Part shown: piece after piece, positions 42,196 to 49,608 of the stretch
Layout: every line of letters begins with the position of its first letter
How positions within the stretch are numbered: the first letter of the stretch is position 1
Assembly (NCBI GenBank): GCA_035308905.1
Contig: DATGFS010000038.1
Coordinates: 48,800 to 112,799 of the forward strand
Direction: 5' to 3'
Length of the DNA: 64,000 bases
From: a bacterium
Lineage (GTDB): Bacteria; Sysuimicrobiota; Sysuimicrobiia; Sysuimicrobiales; Segetimicrobiaceae
The notes under the pieces: model-generated
Database searches by the model: none
Told to the model about the DNA's origin: nothing
The model's input: the letters and a program-made list of their open reading frames with translations, nothing else
Translations under genes and position numbers: made by a program

Positions 42196-43829
42196 CACGG
42201 AGTGCCTGCCGGCGTCGTGCCCCGGCCGCCGCCGGTCGTCCCACCGCCCGTCGTCCCGCCGCCGGTCGTCCCACCGCCCGTCGTCCCGCCACCCGTGGTC
42301 CCGGCACCCCCCTGGCCCCCGCTGGCGCCGCCTTGGCCGCCGCGCTGGCCGGGCCTGCGGTTGCCGCGCAGGGCGGCGACGATTACCTGCTCGCCCTCCT
42401 GAAGACCCGACCTCACCTCGACGTTCTTGTTGTCGGACGCGCCGATGACGATGCGGACCGGCGCCGGCTGGCCGTTGCGCAGCACCCACACGGTCACGGT
42501 CGACCCGGGCGCGCCTGCCACCGGTGCGCTGCCCGCGCCGCCACCCCCACCACCGCCGCCGGGACCGCCGAACCCGCCGCCGCCGAGCGGCCCGCCCGAA
42601 GGCGCGCCGCCTCCTCCCGCCGACGTCGGCCGCGCGCCCTGCTGAAGCGGACGGAACAGGAGTGCCTGGAGGGGGACGGCGAGCACGTGCGTGCGCGTCG
42701 ACGTATTGATGATCACCTGCGCCGTCATGCCGGGGAAGAGCCGCCCGGAATCGTCGTGGACGGCGACCACCGCGTCATAGGTGACGACGTTGGAAACGAT
42801 CGTCGGATTGACCCGCACCTGCTGGACGGTGCCGTTGAAGGTCACGTTGGGATAGGCGGTCACCGTGATCACCGCGCTGTTGCCCTGCTTCACGCTGCCG
42901 ACGTCGGCCTCGTCGACCGACGTATCCACCTGCATATCGGTGAGGTTCGTCGCGATGGTGAAGAGCGTCGGTGTCGATAGAGACGCGGCGACGGTCTGCC
43001 CGACGCTGACGTTGCGCGCCATCACGACGCCGTCGACCGGACTTGTGATGATGGTTCGCGACAGGTTGTACTGCGCCGTCTGCAGCTGCGCGGACGAGGC
43101 GGTGACCTGGTGCGATGACGCCGCCGCCTGCGCGGAGGAGGTTTGGACCGCCTGCTGGGCGCCCCGCACTTGGGAGAGGTTCGAGGCCACCTGCGCCTGC
43201 GCCACGCCGATCGCGGCCTGCGCCGCGGCGTAGTCGTCCTGGGCCGCCTGCGCCGCCGTCTGGTCCGTGTCCATCTGGCTCTGCGAGATGTAGCCCTGCC
43301 CGAGCAGCGACGCGTCGCGCTTCACCGTGGTTTGCGCGAGGGCGAGTTGGCTCCGCGCCTTCGTCGCGCCGGCCTGGGCGTTGCGGAGGTTGGCCAGCGA
43401 CTGCTGGTAGTTCGCCTGCGCGGTCTGCACCGCCACCTGTGCCTGCTGCATGCTGCTCGCCGACGCGGCCGCGGTCGACTGGGTGGCCGCCAGCGCCGCG
43501 CTCTGCTGCTCCACCGCGGCCTGGAACGACGTCGGATCGAGGGTCGCCAGCACCTGGCCCTTCTTGATGCGCGAGTTATAGTCGACGCCGAGCGTGGCGA
43601 TCGTGCCGGACACCTGCGTGCCGACCTGAATCTGGTCAACCGGGTTCACGGTGCCGGTCTCGGTCACCGTCGAGGAAATGTCCGCGTACTGCACGGGGCG
43701 GGTGATGTAGCGCACCGCGGTCCGGCGCTGGCCGAGACGCTGCACCGTCACGATGCCGCCCGCGGCGAGCGCCGCGACCACGGCCAGCGCGATCGTCCGG
43801 CGGACGGTGAACCAACCTAGGAACTTCAT
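42195..43829 (-). CDS. MacA/HlyD-like periplasmic adaptor with long coiled-coil hairpin
   Basis: Membrane-fusion protein of 544 residues, linking the inner-membrane ABC pump to TolC. One N-terminal membrane span (ALAVVAALAAGGIVTV), then a lipoyl half-motif (QVGTQVSGTIATLGVDYNSR), an unusually long Ala/Gln-rich coiled-coil hairpin (~95-255), the second lipoyl half (SPVDGVVMARNVSVGQTVAA), beta-barrel and membrane-proximal domain. The C-terminus has Gly-rich linkers and a five-fold GTTGG repeat. The long hairpin suggests it spans a thick periplasm. ATG 43829 overlaps the TolC stop (ATGA). Confidence 0.92.
   Translation of the reverse strand: MKFLGWFTVRRTIALAVVAALAAGGIVTVQRLGQRRTAVRYITRPVQYADISSTVTETGTVNPVDQIQVGTQVSGTIATLGVDYNSRIKKGQVLATLDPTSFQAAVEQQSAALAATQSTAAASASSMQQAQVAVQTAQANYQQSLANLRNAQAGATKARSQLALAQTTVKRDASLLGQGYISQSQMDTDQTAAQAAQDDYAAAQAAIGVAQAQVASNLSQVRGAQQAVQTSSAQAAASSHQVTASSAQLQTAQYNLSRTIITSPVDGVVMARNVSVGQTVAASLSTPTLFTIATNLTDMQVDTSVDEADVGSVKQGNSAVITVTAYPNVTFNGTVQQVRVNPTIVSNVVTYDAVVAVHDDSGRLFPGMTAQVIINTSTRTHVLAVPLQALLFRPLQQGARPTSAGGGGAPSGGPLGGGGFGGPGGGGGGGGAGSAPVAGAPGSTVTVWVLRNGQPAPVRIVIGASDNKNVEVRSGLQEGEQVIVAALRGNRRPGQRGGQGGASGGQGGAGTTGGGTTGGGTTGGGTTGGGTTGGGRGTTPAGTP
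42228..42302 (-). repeat. Five tandem 15-bp repeats in the MacA-like gene
   Basis: Five direct repeats of 15 bp (plus-strand consensus RCCRCCSGTSGTCCC), units at 42228, 42243, 42258, 42273 and 42288. They encode (GTTGG)5 near the adaptor C-terminus. Units alternate between two sequence versions, so expansion by pairs is likely; copy number may vary between strains. Confidence 0.8.
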
Positions 43830-45268
43830 GGAGTGCCTCCCCCGGCGCTGGCCACGATGGGCGCGCCCTCGGCATGCTGCAGCGTCGCCAGCGCGGATTC
43901 ATAACTGTACTGGGCGGATGCGGCGTTGACGTCGGCCTGCGCCGCCGTCGTCTGTGCCTGGATCACCGCGATGATCGTGCCGACCCCCGCACGGTACTGG
44001 CCCTGCGTCACGGCTAGCGCCTGGTCGGCGGCCGCCTTGGCGGCCTGCGTCGCCGTCACGTTCGCGGCCGCCTGGACCGCCGAGAGGTACGCCTGGTACG
44101 CGTCCTGGCGAATCGCGAGAATCTGCGAGGCGAGCGACGCCTGCGCGCTTTTCAGGGACGCCTGGCCCCCCGCGATCTGCGCGCGGCCCCGGCCCGCGTC
44201 GAAAAGCGGCAGGCTGATCGTGCCCGTCAGGCCGTACGACGAAGTATTGTTGAGCGCCGGCTCGGTGCTGTACGGCGTGAAGCCGGCGCCGAGTCCGATG
44301 TTGACTTGGGGACCGGCGTTCACGTACGCGATGTCGAGTCCGGCCTGCGCGGACTGCACCGCCGCGTTCGCCTTCGCGATTTCGGGCCGGTTCGCGAGCG
44401 CCGCGGCGATAACCTGATCCGACGTCACGGTAACCTGGGGCGCCGGGGGGGTGGGAGTCGCCACTTCGATCGGCGTCGTCGTGTCGATCCCCATCGTGCT
44501 GGCCAGGTTGGCCTTGGCGGTCAGGATCTGCGCGTCCGAGTTGAGCGCCGCGACCTGGGCCTGAGCGACCTGGGCCTGCGCCTGGATCACGTCGGCCTGC
44601 GGCGCCACGCCGGCGCGCACCTGCGCCTGGACCAGTGCCAGCTGTGCCTGCGCCTGCGTCAGCACCTGCTGGTTGGCGGCGGCGACCCCTTCATTGCTGA
44701 GGACCGTGAAGAACTGCGTAGCCGCCTGGAGGGCGAGGTCCTGCTCCGTTTGCCGCAGGGCCGCCTCGGCCGACGCGACGCCCGCCTGCGCCGATTCGAC
44801 GAGCGCCTTGGTGCGGCCGTTGTCGAATACGGTGACCGTGCCGGCGACCGTGGTGGTCCCGGTCGCGGTCACGTTCCCGAGCGGCGCCGACGCGAAGTTG
44901 GCGTTCGATGAGTTGGTGGTACCGAGCCCGCCGTTCGCGTTGAGCGACACGGTCGGCGCGTAGCCGGCGCGGGCCAGGATCAGGCCTTGCTGCGCCGCCT
45001 CGAGCGTCTGTTGGGAGGCCACAACCTGCGGGTTGTGGGTCAAGGCCGTCTGCACGGCCTGCGCCAGCGTAAACGTCTGGACCGTCGAGCCCGGCTGCCC
45101 GGTCGACGGGACGGGCGCAGCGGGCGGCGGAGCGACCGGCGGCGGGCTCCCCGGCGGTGCCGGAGGAGCCTGCGCGAACGCCGCGCCGGGCCGAGGCGCC
45201 GCAAACGTCGCCGCGCTCAGCGAGAGCGCGATGACGATCACGGCGACCTGACGGACCAGTCCGTTCAT
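43826..45268 (-). CDS. TolC family outer-membrane efflux channel
   Basis: Outer-membrane efflux protein of 480 residues. A signal peptide (AVIVIALSLSAATFAAP) and a Pro-rich linker (~35-60) precede two OEP repeats, each with long Ala/Gln-rich helices (TFTLAQAVQTALTHNPQVVA; DQVIAAALANRPEIAKANAA) and a beta-hairpin region (GTVTVFDNGRTKALV; GTISLPLFDAGRGRAQI). It forms the channel for the MacAB-like pump and is the best evidence in the window for an outer membrane. ATG 45268 overlaps the kinase stop (ATGA). Confidence 0.92.
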   Translation of the reverse strand: MNGLVRQVAVIVIALSLSAATFAAPRPGAAFAQAPPAPPGSPPPVAPPPAAPVPSTGQPGSTVQTFTLAQAVQTALTHNPQVVASQQTLEAAQQGLILARAGYAPTVSLNANGGLGTTNSSNANFASAPLGNVTATGTTTVAGTVTVFDNGRTKALVESAQAGVASAEAALRQTEQDLALQAATQFFTVLSNEGVAAANQQVLTQAQAQLALVQAQVRAGVAPQADVIQAQAQVAQAQVAALNSDAQILTAKANLASTMGIDTTTPIEVATPTPPAPQVTVTSDQVIAAALANRPEIAKANAAVQSAQAGLDIAYVNAGPQVNIGLGAGFTPYSTEPALNNTSSYGLTGTISLPLFDAGRGRAQIAGGQASLKSAQASLASQILAIRQDAYQAYLSAVQAAANVTATQAAKAAADQALAVTQGQYRAGVGTIIAVIQAQTTAAQADVNAASAQYSYESALATLQHAEGAPIVASAGGGTP

Positions 45269-46452
45269 ACCATGGCCTCCTGAGCCTTGGCGGCTTCCTG
45301 CCGCCGCGGGAACGTGACCGTGAACGTGCTGCCCCTGCCGACGGCGCTCTCGACGGCCACCCGGCCGCCGTGCGCCTCCACGAGCGACTTGACGATGGCG
45401 AGCCCGAGCCCGGTGCCGCCGCTGCTGCGCGCGCGAGATTGATCGGCGCGGTAAAAGTGTCTGAAGATGTACGGCAGATCGGCCGCGGCGACCCCGATAC
45501 CGGTGTCCGACACGGCGAGCCGCACGTCGGCCTCGTCCGCCTGCATCGACACGTGGATCTCGCCGCCCGCCGGCGTATACCGCACCGCGTTCTCGACTAA
45601 ATTCTGCACGATCTGCCGGAGGCGGTCCGGATCCGCGTCGATCCGCGGCAGCCCCTTGAGAATATCGGCCTGCAGGACGACACTCCGTTCGTCCGCGAGC
45701 GGCGCGAGCGCTTCGAGTGTCTCCCGCACGACCGGCCCGGCGTCGATCGGCTGGACGTTGAGCTGCAGCTGCCCCGCCTGCGCCAACGAGAGATCGCGCA
45801 GGTCGGTGATCAGACGCGCGAGCAGCAGCGACTGGCTGTGCAGCGTGGTGATCCGCTCCGGCGTCGCTTCCAACACGTGATCCAGCATGCCCTCGAGGGT
45901 GCCTTGAATCACCGAGAGCGGAGTGCGCAGCTCGTGCGCGACCCCGGCAAACAGCCTGCGGCGCTGCTCCTCGTCCGCCGCGAGCCGTTCCGTCATTTTA
46001 TTGAAGGCGCGCGCGAGCTCGGCGACCTCGTCCTGCCCCCGAACCGGCACCGGCGGCGGAGTTCCTCCCCGCGCGATCACCCGCGCCGCCGACGTCAGAT
46101 CGGTGATGGGACGCACCAGCCGGTGCGTGAGCCACAGCGTGAGCAGCAGGCCGAGCAGAACCGCGATGCCTGTGCCGCCCCAGATCGCGTTGCGAAACCG
46201 GCTTTCGAACAGAATCTCGCGCGCGCCGAGCGGCGGACGCCGCCGCTCGGGCTGCGACGCGACGTTGGCCGGCCGCTCCCCCGGACCCGGTGAGACCGAG
46301 CCCCCCGGCACCGGCGCAGGCGCCTCCCGCCGCTCCACGTACTGCCGGAACGTCTGGCGCGCCGTATACGAGCTGAACGTCGCGGAAAGCACGGTCGTCA
46401 GCACGGCAACCGCGATGACCGCGACGCTCAGCCGCGTCCCGAGACTACGCAT
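45265..46452 (-). CDS. Sensor histidine kinase of the efflux operon
   Basis: Membrane histidine kinase of 395 residues. Two membrane spans (about 8-28 and 98-112) flank a short Pro/Arg-rich sensor region of ~65 residues; a HAMP domain follows, then the HisKA motif GVAHELRTPLSVI with phospho-acceptor His173, and a HATPase_c domain with the N-box LVENAVRYTP, DTGIGV and GGTGLGLAIVKSLVEAHGG. It pairs with the adjacent OmpR-family regulator and probably senses envelope stress or the pumped compound. ATG 46452 overlaps the regulator stop by eight bases. Confidence 0.92.
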   Translation of the reverse strand: MRSLGTRLSVAVIAVAVLTTVLSATFSSYTARQTFRQYVERREAPAPVPGGSVSPGPGERPANVASQPERRRPPLGAREILFESRFRNAIWGGTGIAVLLGLLLTLWLTHRLVRPITDLTSAARVIARGGTPPPVPVRGQDEVAELARAFNKMTERLAADEEQRRRLFAGVAHELRTPLSVIQGTLEGMLDHVLEATPERITTLHSQSLLLARLITDLRDLSLAQAGQLQLNVQPIDAGPVVRETLEALAPLADERSVVLQADILKGLPRIDADPDRLRQIVQNLVENAVRYTPAGGEIHVSMQADEADVRLAVSDTGIGVAAADLPYIFRHFYRADQSRARSSGGTGLGLAIVKSLVEAHGGRVAVESAVGRGSTFTVTFPRRQEAAKAQEAMV

Positions 46453-47188
46453 GGGCGGCCTGCTGCCGCCGATCGTCCTCCGGACGCTGGAACTTGTAGC
46501 CGACCCCGTACACGGTAAGGATAAAGCGTGGGTTGCGGGGGTCATGTTCGATCTTGCTCCGAAGGTTTTTGATGTGCGCGTCCACCGTGCGCTCGTAGCC
46601 CTCGAAGGCGTGGCCGTGGACGCGGTCGATCAACTGCATGCGCGTGAACACCTGGTTCGGATGGCTCGCCAGCGTCTCGAGCATCCGGAACTCGGTGGGC
46701 GTGAGGTCGATCGGCCGCCCGGCCAGAGTGACCTGATGGCCGCGCAGATCGATGATCATCTCCCCGAGCCGGAGTACCTCGGGGGTCTCGTGGCTGCCCC
46801 TTCGAAGCACCGCGCGCACGCGCGCGACGACCTCGCGGGGGCTGAACGGTTTGGTGATGTAGTCGTCGGCGCCCAGCTCCAGGCCGAGGAGCTTGTCCGA
46901 CTCCTCGTCCCGGGCCGTCAGCATGATGATCGGCGTGCGGGCGTGTTCGCGGATGCGCCGGCAGACCTCGCGGCCGTCGAGCTTCGGCAGCATCAGATCC
47001 AGGATCACGATGTCCGGGCGCACGCGATCGTGCTCCTTCAACGCGGCGTCCCCGTCGGCGGCCACGGTCACGCCAAAGCCTTCCCGCTCCAAATAGGTGC
47101 GGAGCAGCTCGACGATCTGCGGCTCGTCATCGACGACCAGCACGGTCGGCACGGCCTTCAGTCCCCTCGTATTGGCGGCGGCGTTCAT
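46445..47188 (-). CDS. OmpR/PhoB family response regulator
   Basis: Response regulator of 247 residues. The receiver has Asp20-Asp21 and phospho-acceptor Asp64 (VILDLMLPKLDG), Thr in MLTARDE and Lys in ITKPFSP. The C-terminal winged helix includes LTPTEFRMLETLASHPNQVF and HIKNLRSKIEHDP. It probably controls its own operon; candidate direct repeats lie upstream of the SHOCT gene. ATG 47188 overlaps the SHOCT stop (ATGA). Confidence 0.94.
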   Translation of the reverse strand: MNAAANTRGLKAVPTVLVVDDEPQIVELLRTYLEREGFGVTVAADGDAALKEHDRVRPDIVILDLMLPKLDGREVCRRIREHARTPIIMLTARDEESDKLLGLELGADDYITKPFSPREVVARVRAVLRRGSHETPEVLRLGEMIIDLRGHQVTLAGRPIDLTPTEFRMLETLASHPNQVFTRMQLIDRVHGHAFEGYERTVDAHIKNLRSKIEHDPRNPRFILTVYGVGYKFQRPEDDRRQQAAHA

Positions 47189-47658
47189 GACAGGGCCACC
47201 AGCCGCTTCCGGTATTCTTCCTCGTTGATCTCGCCGCGCGCAAATCGCTCGCGCAGGACCTGCAGGGCGCCGTCCGGGCGGCCCCAGAGGGAGCGCAGCG
47301 TGATGACCTTCCAGGCGATCACGAGGAGCGCGATCAGGAGCAGAAACCTAAGAAGCGCGCCGAGCGCAAACACCGCCGCGCCGACCCGGGGGCGCCGGGC
47401 AAAGCCGCGCCGGCCACTATACATCATCCGCCCGGGACCGAACCGGGGCCCGTACCCGGGAGTGCCGGGACCGTACCCTGGAGTCCCCGGGTTTCCAGGC
47501 GTCCCGGGCGCCGGGGCGCCCTGGGCGTGTAACTGGGAAACCTGCTGGGCCAATGCCGCGGTGGTCGAAACGCCCGGCAGGGCCCCGCCGCCAAGTACGC
47601 CGACGAGCGCCACAACGCCTGCCACAGCCACGAGGGCCGCGAACCGCCGGTTTCGCAT
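47185..47658 (-). CDS. Small membrane protein with SHOCT domain
   Basis: Protein of 157 residues, first gene of the efflux operon. A signal or membrane-anchor segment (FAALVAVAGVVALVGVLGGG) is followed by a Pro/Gly-rich repeat region (PGTPG, GYGPGTPGYG), a second membrane span (LLRFLLLIALLVIAWKVI) and a C-terminal SHOCT motif (LQVLRERFARGEINEEEYRK). SHOCT modules are short helical pairs thought to mediate oligomerisation. Its place before the two-component genes suggests a sensory or accessory role. ATG 47658 has AGGAGG nine bases upstream. Confidence 0.83.
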   Translation of the reverse strand: MRNRRFAALVAVAGVVALVGVLGGGALPGVSTTAALAQQVSQLHAQGAPAPGTPGNPGTPGYGPGTPGYGPRFGPGRMMYSGRRGFARRPRVGAAVFALGALLRFLLLIALLVIAWKVITLRSLWGRPDGALQVLRERFARGEINEEEYRKRLVALS

Positions 47659-47700
47659 GTGCTGCCTCCTTGGTATTCCCACTATTAAATCGCTTACTTA

Positions 47701-47782
47701 CCGCTGACTTAGCGGGTCTGATGTCCTCAATGTAGCCGGGCCGGATATGTGAATTGTGAAGGACTCATAGAATGATTGTGAA
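47701..47782. promoter_or_regulatory. Candidate regulator sites between the efflux operon and hyuB
   Basis: An AT-richer stretch. ATTGTGAA occurs at 47753-47760 and again at 47775-47782 (22 bp apart, about two helical turns); the first copy is preceded by TGTGAA at 47748. Direct repeats at near-helical spacing are typical of OmpR/PhoB-type boxes. A dyad CCGCT-GACTT-AGCGG begins at 47700. A -10-like TTTAAT lies nearer the SHOCT start on the minus strand. Binding by the operon's own regulator is inferred. Confidence 0.45.
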
Positions 47783-47859
47783 CCCGGTTTCGGACCGTCC
47801 GGGGCGGCGGCGGCCCGCTCCCGGGGGACCGCCGGACGGCCGCAGCGAACTGTCGGGGC

Positions 47860-49608
47860 GTGCCGGAAGCCCGCCCCGCCCCAGACCGCATCACCGTCTC
47901 CGTCGTCCAGCACCGGCTCACGGCCATCGTCGCCGAGATGGGCGAGGCGATGCTGCGGACCGCGTACTCCCAGATCCTCAACTCCAGCCGCGACTTCTCG
48001 ACGGCCCTGTGCGACGCGGAGGGCCGGCTGCTGGCCCAGGCCGAGCACGTCCCGATCCACGTCGGCGCCCTGCCGTGGTCGGTCCGGTCGGTCCTCGAGT
48101 TCTTCCGGGGCCGGATTCGCGCCGGTGACCTGTACCTGGTCAACGATCCCTACCACGGCGGCAGCCACCTCCCAGATCTAACCGTCGTCCTGCCGGTGTT
48201 CGCGGACGGGCGGCTCGTCTGCTGGGCGATCAACCGCGCGCACCAGAGCGACATCGGCGGCGCGACCCACGGCAGCTACAACGCCGCGGCCACGGAGATC
48301 TGGCAGGAAGGCCTGCGGATTCCCCCGCTCAAGCTGTACGACGCCGGCGCGGAGCGGGACGACGTGCTCGCGATGGTGGCGACCAACGTCCGCCACTCGC
48401 GCGATTTCCTCGGGGACCTCCGCGCCTCGATGGGCTCCGCGCGCCTCGGCGAGCGTCGCCTCCTGCGCCTGGCCGAGGAATACGGCACCGGGGTGCTGCT
48501 CGAGGCGGTGCGCGAGGTGCTCGACGGCACCGAGCGGCGGACGCGCGCGTGCATCCGGCCGTGGCGCGACGGCGTGTACCGCGGCGAGGCCGTTCTCGAC
48601 GACGACGGCCACGGGGCGACGGACATCGCCGTGCGCGCGACCGTGACGAAGCGGGGCGACGCGCTCACGGTCGACCTCCGCCGCAGCGACCCTCAGGTCA
48701 CGGGCTTCGTCAATTCCTCATTCCCGAACACGATGTCCGCGGTGCACATGGCGGTCGCGTATCTGGTCGACGCCGACATCCCGAAGAACGACGGGACGTT
48801 CCGGCCGGTGACCGTGCTGACCACCGAAGGCACGATCGTGCACCCGCGTCCGCCCGCGCCGGTCACGCTCTGCACCAACCACTGCGGTCAGGAGATCGCC
48901 GAGTCCGTGCTCAAGGCGCTCGCGCCGGCCTGTCCCGACCGCGCCGTCGCCGGATGGGGCCGGCGGTTCCGCATCGCGATCCGCGGCACGGACCCGCGCA
49001 GCGGGCGTCCCTTCATCTGGCACATGTTTCACGCGCGCCCCGGCGGAGGAGCGTCCGCGGCGGGAGACGGCTGGCCGACCGCGGGCGAGGGCCAGGCCGC
49101 GGGCGGCCTCAAGTTCGGCAGCGTCGAAGTCACCGAAGTCCGGTTTCCGCTGTTCATGGAGCGGCACGAGTTCCGGCCGGACTCGGCCGGCGACGGACGG
49201 TTTCGCGGCGGGGTGGGCGCCCATCTCGTGATGCGCGCCGAGATCGGCGCCCCCGCGGTCGCCAACACCGCGGGCGACGGCGTCCGCCACGCGCCCTACG
49301 GGCTGCTCGGCGGGCAGGACGGCGCGGTGCACCGGTACCGGCTGGTCTCGCACGGGCGGGCCCGCGTTCTGCGCACGAAGGAAGTCGGCATCCCGGTCCG
49401 GCCCAACGACGTCTTTCTGATCGACTCGTCGGGCGGCGGCGGCTACGGTCCCCCGGCGAAGCGCGACCCCGCGGCCCGGGCCGCCGACCGCGACAACGGC
49501 TTCGTGACCTCGCGCGCGCCCGCGCCGCGCCGGGAGGAGTCCCCGCGCACAAAAGCACGGCGCCGCGCATCCGCGGCACGCCGCCGTGTGAAGGGCCGGC
49601 GCCGGTGA
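47860..49608 (+). CDS. hyuB: Hydantoinase B/oxoprolinase family protein
   Basis: Subunit of 582 residues of an ATP-dependent amidohydrolase/carboxylase of the N-methylhydantoinase/5-oxoprolinase/acetone carboxylase family. Family blocks are RTAYSQILNSSRDFSTALCD, NDPYHGGSHLPDLTVVLPVF, HQSDIGGATHGSYNAAATEI, LDDDGHGATDIAVRATVTKR and GLLGGQDGAVHRYRL. It ends with a basic Arg/Lys-rich tail of ~35 residues not seen in the core family. GTG 47860 is the start; the SD is weak (GTCGGGGC). The stop overlaps the hyuA start (GTGA). Confidence 0.9.
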   Translation: MPEARPAPDRITVSVVQHRLTAIVAEMGEAMLRTAYSQILNSSRDFSTALCDAEGRLLAQAEHVPIHVGALPWSVRSVLEFFRGRIRAGDLYLVNDPYHGGSHLPDLTVVLPVFADGRLVCWAINRAHQSDIGGATHGSYNAAATEIWQEGLRIPPLKLYDAGAERDDVLAMVATNVRHSRDFLGDLRASMGSARLGERRLLRLAEEYGTGVLLEAVREVLDGTERRTRACIRPWRDGVYRGEAVLDDDGHGATDIAVRATVTKRGDALTVDLRRSDPQVTGFVNSSFPNTMSAVHMAVAYLVDADIPKNDGTFRPVTVLTTEGTIVHPRPPAPVTLCTNHCGQEIAESVLKALAPACPDRAVAGWGRRFRIAIRGTDPRSGRPFIWHMFHARPGGGASAAGDGWPTAGEGQAAGGLKFGSVEVTEVRFPLFMERHEFRPDSAGDGRFRGGVGAHLVMRAEIGAPAVANTAGDGVRHAPYGLLGGQDGAVHRYRLVSHGRARVLRTKEVGIPVRPNDVFLIDSSGGGGYGPPAKRDPAARAADRDNGFVTSRAPAPRREESPRTKARRRASAARRRVKGRRR

